Below, piece by piece: positions 53,786-56,553 of a stretch of 56,553 bases of DNA. The translations under genes and the position numbers were made by a program. Origin of the DNA: Clostridiaceae bacterium (GTDB taxonomy: Bacteria > Bacillota > Clostridia > Lachnospirales > Lachnospiraceae); assembly GCA_902362725.1 (NCBI GenBank), contig CABIXM010000022.1, positions 1 through 56,553 on the forward strand, in the 5' to 3' direction. The notes under the pieces are model-generated. The model was given only the letters and a program-made list of their open reading frames with translations. It did not search any database and was not told the origin of the DNA. Each line of letters opens with the position of its first letter. Within the stretch, counting starts at the first letter, position 1.

Positions 53786-53895
53786 TGATAAAACCTCCTT
53801 GAAAATTTTTTATGATACGAGAACAAAATGAACGTCCTCCAATATCCTCATTTCAGTTAGTGTTGCCCTTGTGAAGTTAGCAGTAACTAACCTGT

Positions 53896-53925
53896 GTATA
53901 AAAATTATAGGGCAGATTGCCCTAA
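53896..53925 (-). terminator. Short hairpin between tetR and the ABC genes
   Basis: On the minus strand AGGGCA-atc-TGCCCT is followed by ATAATTTTTA. It may weaken read-through from tetR; the gap of 155 bp could also hold a second promoter, but none is convincing. Confidence 0.45.
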
Positions 53926-53940
53926 CGAATTTATTCATTT

Positions 53941-54558
53941 TTATTGCCCCATAATTTTCATCCACCCGGCGGTATAGAAATCTCTCATTTCTTTCAAATA
54001 GTGCTTTGCTTCTTCAAGAGGCATTTCATGTATAATCAGCTCAAAAAATGTATTAAACATTCCTGTAATCAAGATATGCTCCAACCGTTCATCAATGGGG
54101 GGAGCAGGTCTGCCTATCTTTTCAAGAACTGCTAAATAATCATGTGTTCCTTTTGTTTCTATTTCCACCATTTCATCAATCAATTTTGAAAAACGTGTTC
54201 CCTCCGAACAGCAAAGTATGAGCTTAAATTCATTCAAGTGTTCATAGGCATACAAGAGCATTTCATACATACATTCGCCGGAAGTAGAAGTAAGATTGTT
54301 AGGTTGTTCTTCTGGCGGAATTTCAGCAAATTCTTTTTGAGCCTTGCAAAATCGTTCCAGTAAAAAATTGTAGTGTTCGCCTACCAATGCTTCAAACAAG
54401 TCCTCTTTACTATCATAATAGCCATATAAAGCCCCTGTGGTTACGCCTGCTTTTTTAGCAATATTTCGTAATGAAGCAGATGTGAAGCCTTTTTCAAGAA
54501 ATTCCTGTATAGCAGCCGATAAAATCATCTGCAATGTCGTTTTTTCTTCGTTGCTCAT
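53941..54558 (-). CDS. TetR/AcrR-family regulator
   Basis: A 205-residue repressor with an N-terminal HTH (SLRNIAKKAGVTTGALYGYY, about 25-45) and a helical ligand-binding domain. The start at 54558 has AGAGGA. A 28-bp palindrome overlaps its promoter, so it is probably autoregulated, and it likely controls the two ABC genes downstream on the same strand. The inducer is unknown. Confidence 0.9.
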   Translation of the reverse strand: MSNEEKTTLQMILSAAIQEFLEKGFTSASLRNIAKKAGVTTGALYGYYDSKEDLFEALVGEHYNFLLERFCKAQKEFAEIPPEEQPNNLTSTSGECMYEMLLYAYEHLNEFKLILCCSEGTRFSKLIDEMVEIETKGTHDYLAVLEKIGRPAPPIDERLEHILITGMFNTFFELIIHEMPLEEAKHYLKEMRDFYTAGWMKIMGQ

Positions 54559-54573
54559 TTTTAATCCTCTTTT

Positions 54574-54627
54574 TATAACACTATTATATAACATCGTTAT
54601 AATAGCACCTCGCAAAAACTTTGTCAA
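54574..54627 (-). promoter_or_regulatory. tetR promoter and palindromic operator
   Basis: On the minus strand TTGACA (54622-54627) and TATTAT (54599-54604) are 17 bp apart. The near-palindrome TATAACACTATT...ATCGTTATA (54574-54601) covers the start point, the usual place for a TetR operator. Confidence 0.75.
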
Positions 54628-54733
54628 TTCCCCAATATTATTTTCCACTATCCAAATATCATTTTCTGTCTGCTCAGAGATGTAAATTTCATTATCTTTT
54701 TGTTTGAAAAGGTGTTAAATGACCGTCTTTCAG

Positions 54734-54970
54734 TTAACACCCCTTGAAAGTGCGTTTACCCCCCATATATTCAAGGACTTTCGCCTGTTTCGTCCATTTG
54801 CCCTCGTAAATTGTGCCCCTTGTTAGATAACGGGGACTTTGAATGGCTTGCAAGCATGACGGGATTACTTCGCCAGTTGCTGAAATTGTGAGCGTATCCG
54901 TTAAGTATATCAGGTAAAATTTAAAAATTGTTTTACTTTCGAGCAACCACACAAAGCCAGCCTTTAGCAT
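54734..54970 (-). CDS. Short ORF or gene remnant, unknown
   Basis: An open frame whose last 55 residues (IYLTDTLTISATGEVIP, then YLTRGTIYEGKWTKQAKVLE) look coding, but the start lies inside the methyltransferase gene and no ribosome binding site is evident. It may be the C-terminal remnant of an element gene. No family was recognised. Confidence 0.3.
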   Translation of the reverse strand: MLKAGFVWLLESKTIFKFYLIYLTDTLTISATGEVIPSCLQAIQSPRYLTRGTIYEGKWTKQAKVLEYMGGKRTFKGC

Positions 54971-55541
54971 TTTTGTTCGTTTCTATATGCGTAAATCCTG
55001 CTTTTTCCAAAGAATATTTAATCTCTTTGGAAGTATAAATTTTCATTCCTTTTATAATCTCTGTCCATTTTTTATCTTTGTCATTTTCGCCATTTGACTC
55101 ATTACAAACCATAAAAATTCCACCTTTTTTTAGCACTCTATATATCTGGCTAAAACTTTGGTCAATATCAGACCAAAAATATATTGTTTCAAAAGCAGTT
55201 GCTAAGTCAAAGGTTTCATTGGCAAAAGGAAGTTCCTGCACATTTCCTTGCAGAATTTCACAATGCTTTCTTTCTACTGCAAATTTATTAACTTTTTTTG
55301 ATTTTCTAACACTAACCTCTGAATAATCAATGCCAAAAACTTTACCCTTTGGACTTTTTTCTAATAGTTTTTTTATATTTGCACCACCACCGCAACCAAC
55401 GTCTAATGATATATCGTTCTTATTAATTTTTATATGCTTCAATCCCCATTCTGCCATAGGAGAATGACCTATATTCATCATATTAACCATAAGGCTTCCG
55501 CCAAGTCCTTTAGGTTTACAAGTGTTTTGAAAAAAAGACAT
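54933..55541 (-). CDS. Class I SAM-dependent methyltransferase (cargo)
   Basis: A 202-residue methyltransferase: SLDVGCGGGANIKKLLE (motif I, about 45-61), VFGIDYSEVSVRKSK (motif II), and FDLATAFETIYFW (motif IV region). Low GC and distinct from the chromosomal genes. AAGGAGAGG precedes the ATG at 55541. Its substrate is unknown; being next to an exporter, self-protection or product modification is a possible role. Confidence 0.85.
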   Translation of the reverse strand: MSFFQNTCKPKGLGGSLMVNMMNIGHSPMAEWGLKHIKINKNDISLDVGCGGGANIKKLLEKSPKGKVFGIDYSEVSVRKSKKVNKFAVERKHCEILQGNVQELPFANETFDLATAFETIYFWSDIDQSFSQIYRVLKKGGIFMVCNESNGENDKDKKWTEIIKGMKIYTSKEIKYSLEKAGFTHIETNKNAKGWLCVVARK

Positions 55542-55692
55542 AATTACACCTCTCCTTACATCAATCAAGTTAGCTTTGACTAATTCATTCTATCATTATT
55601 ATAAAATTCGTGCAATAAAGTCTTAAAATAATTGCAGAAATGAGATAGTGTATTTACGCAGGTTTTCTCAATTTAGTATCTGTTTTCAAGTC

Positions 55693-55735
55693 AAAGAGGG
55701 TAGACAAAAAATATTATCTGCCTACCCTCTTTTTC
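55693..55735 (+). terminator. Terminator between tnpV and the methyltransferase
   Basis: AAAGAGGGTAG (55693-55703) and CTACCCTCTTT (55722-55732) form an 11-bp stem with TTTTT on the plus side and a weaker T-stretch on the minus side. It lies 20 bp beyond the tnpV stop. Confidence 0.7.
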
Positions 55736-55755
55736 ATCTTATAAGCGTTACATTA

Positions 55756-56136
55756 CTATGCGTAGATAATTTCTGCATTGACGATTTCTCTTGCTCTTGC
55801 CTGTATCTCGTTTATTCTGCCAACCCACAACATCGGGCGTTCTGTTTTGAGCTGTTCAGTAACGCCCTCCTTATCAGCCATTTGCTCAACCAATCGAAAC
55901 ATCATCTCCGTTGCCTGTTCGTCAATATCAGCAAGATAACTGTTCAATCTGCCACTTGTGAGTAGCGTGATGTAAACTGCTTTCTTGCATTCCTGTAAAT
56001 AGCGTTTGTGTCGCTGTCCCCATAAGCCGATAGGCTTGTTTTCTTTTTCGGTTGGTAAAGTAAGGCAAGGAATATAATAATCCCCCTGCAATTCATACCA
56101 AAGTCCGTTGCTTTCATCGTAAATATATTTCTCCAT
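55756..56136 (-). CDS. tnpV: TnpV-family transposon protein
   Basis: A 126-residue protein matching TnpV of Tn4451-like transposons: IYDESNGLWYELQGDYYIPC at the N-terminus, PIGLWGQRHKRYLQE, and a C-terminal IVNAEIIYA. TnpV's role is not established. The start at 56136 follows GGAGG; the upstream ATG lacks one. Its presence beside a Tn916-type integrase shows mosaic ancestry. Confidence 0.88.
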   Translation of the reverse strand: MEKYIYDESNGLWYELQGDYYIPCLTLPTEKENKPIGLWGQRHKRYLQECKKAVYITLLTSGRLNSYLADIDEQATEMMFRLVEQMADKEGVTEQLKTERPMLWVGRINEIQARAREIVNAEIIYA

Positions 56137-56232
56137 AGTGTTATCCTCCAAAATAATCTATTCGCACATACATCACAGTTTCCCGATTACCACACTTTGT
56201 TATATTGTGTTATCAGATTTTTCTGCCCTTGA

Positions 56233-56246
56233 TTTTGCCCTTATGA
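56233..56246 (+). repeat. 14-bp repeat of the left-end hairpin word
   Basis: TTTTGCCCTTATGA here exactly repeats 45809-45822 in the same orientation, with CCCTTG and CAAGGG flanking it as at the left end. Candidate integrase arm-binding site. Confidence 0.5.
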
Positions 56247-56320
56247 TTGTGCAGAACAAGGGTAACATTGTGTGAAATCATATAAAGGGATAAGGTGGAC
56301 TGATTGCGATAAATCCTTTA

Positions 56321-56332
56321 TTTTCAAGGCTT
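56321..56332 (+). repeat. Candidate right attachment site (att)
   Basis: TTTTCAAGGCTT, an exact match to 45756-45767. Sequence beyond it (TCGGAGGATTTTATT) belongs to the chromosome if the boundary is right. Confidence 0.55.
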
Positions 56333-56524
56333 TCGGAGGATTTTATTAAAACTCTATGAGGTGCGATAAACACCTGTGAAATTATGAATTTCTAATTAGA
56401 ATTTTAAATATGGGATGGAATTTACTGCTGCACTGGAATTTCGGATTTCAAGTCAGCAAAGTTTCATAGGCGAGGGTGCGGACAAAATTCTGGACTACTA
56501 TAGGGCTTTGAAAGGAGCCTTTTT
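56333..56524. other. Flank with IS-like ends before a new transposase gene
   Basis: No gene is visible. GGGATGGAATTTACTG and CACTGGAATTTCGG recall the GTGGAATT words beside the IS30 element, and AAAGTTTCATAGG at 56459-56471 repeats 44072-44084 in the right end of the IS256 element. These look like fragments of insertion-sequence ends. Confidence 0.4.
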
Positions 56525-56553
56525 ATGTATTCAAAAGAACAAAAGGATATTGC
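56525..56553 (+). CDS. Start of a probable IS3-type transposase OrfA (partial)
   Basis: Nine codons read MYSKEQKDI before the window ends. GAAAGGAG lies 9-16 nt before the ATG. The sequence resembles the helix-turn-helix start of IS3-family OrfA proteins, but too little is present for certainty. Confidence 0.4.

Larger units (their letters stand above)
45756..56332. mobile_element. Putative integrative mobilizable element, 10.6 kb
   Basis: TTTTCAAGGCTT occurs at 45756-45767 and 56321-56332 as a direct repeat, enclosing int, an XRE repressor, xis, a MobA/MobL relaxase, cargo and tnpV. Joining the outer flanks restores a palindrome-like target (CCGAAA..CCTTGA..TCAAGG..TTTCGG). There is a relaxase but no secretion system, so transfer would need a helper element. 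Confidence 0.65.

Overview
The window reads as a chromosome segment of a low-to-mid GC, Gram-positive anaerobe of the Clostridia, most likely the family Lachnospiraceae. This is inferred from gene content and order: rplU-prp-rpmA-obg-yhbY-nadD-yqeK-rsfS, the RNase G/DUF2344/radical SAM trio, an L27 with a cleavable N-terminus plus its protease Prp, an SOS module with a YneA-like LysM protein, and TnpV/MobL-type mobile genes. Species cannot be named from the sequence alone. No rRNA or tRNA gene was recognised.

Region by region. 1-7.4 kb: a PMT-family membrane glycosyltransferase; an SOS-controlled YneA-like gene with three LexA-type boxes; a cobalamin riboswitch on the minus strand followed only by a 44-codon membrane ORF; a Xer-type recombinase; a DUF3048 lipoprotein; and lexA. 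7.4-16.5 kb: a long minus-strand housekeeping block (rplU, prp, rpmA, obgE, yhbY, nadD, yqeK, rsfS, Nudix hydrolase; upstream of it a radical SAM protein, its DUF2344 partner and RNase G). 16.5-21.5 kb: two large polytopic membrane proteins, azlCD and a small membrane protein. 21.6-27.4 kb: a compact histidine operon with a fused HisZ-HisG, an embedded membrane acyltransferase, HisD, HisB and a HisIE carrying an extra half-barrel. 27.4-32.7 kb: recU, then a beta-glucoside operon (PTS IIBCA, 6-phospho-beta-glucosidase, BglG/LicT antiterminator) with a readable RAT/terminator switch. 32.7-39.7 kb: pseudouridine synthase, several small lipoproteins and membrane proteins, a LURP/scramblase-like protein and an O6-alkylguanine repair protein.

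39.7-45.6 kb is a pile-up of insertion sequences (IS66 and IS91 remnants, a complete IS110-family element, IS256 and IS30 elements). 45.76-56.33 kb is a candidate integrative mobilizable element: tyrosine integrase, XRE repressor, excisionase, MobA/MobL relaxase, a zinc-ribbon KTR protein, two half-size ABC exporters with a TetR regulator, a methyltransferase and TnpV, bounded by a 12-bp direct repeat. No type IV secretion genes are present, so it would depend on a helper for transfer. The window ends inside the first codons of a further transposase-like gene.

How the genes work together: LexA at 6.6 kb probably controls itself and the division inhibitor at 2.6 kb; the ribosome/GTPase block is transcribed from one clear promoter in front of an L21 leader, with a terminator between rpmA and obgE that would set relative dosage; the histidine operon starts from a promoter inside the recU tail; the beta-glucoside operon is self-regulated through its own antiterminator. 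The best leads for new biology are the riboswitch with its orphan small ORF, the fused and embellished histidine enzymes, the long non-coding end of the IS110 element (candidate bridge/seek RNA), two closed, hairpin-rich intergenic elements, and the mobilizable element's control region.
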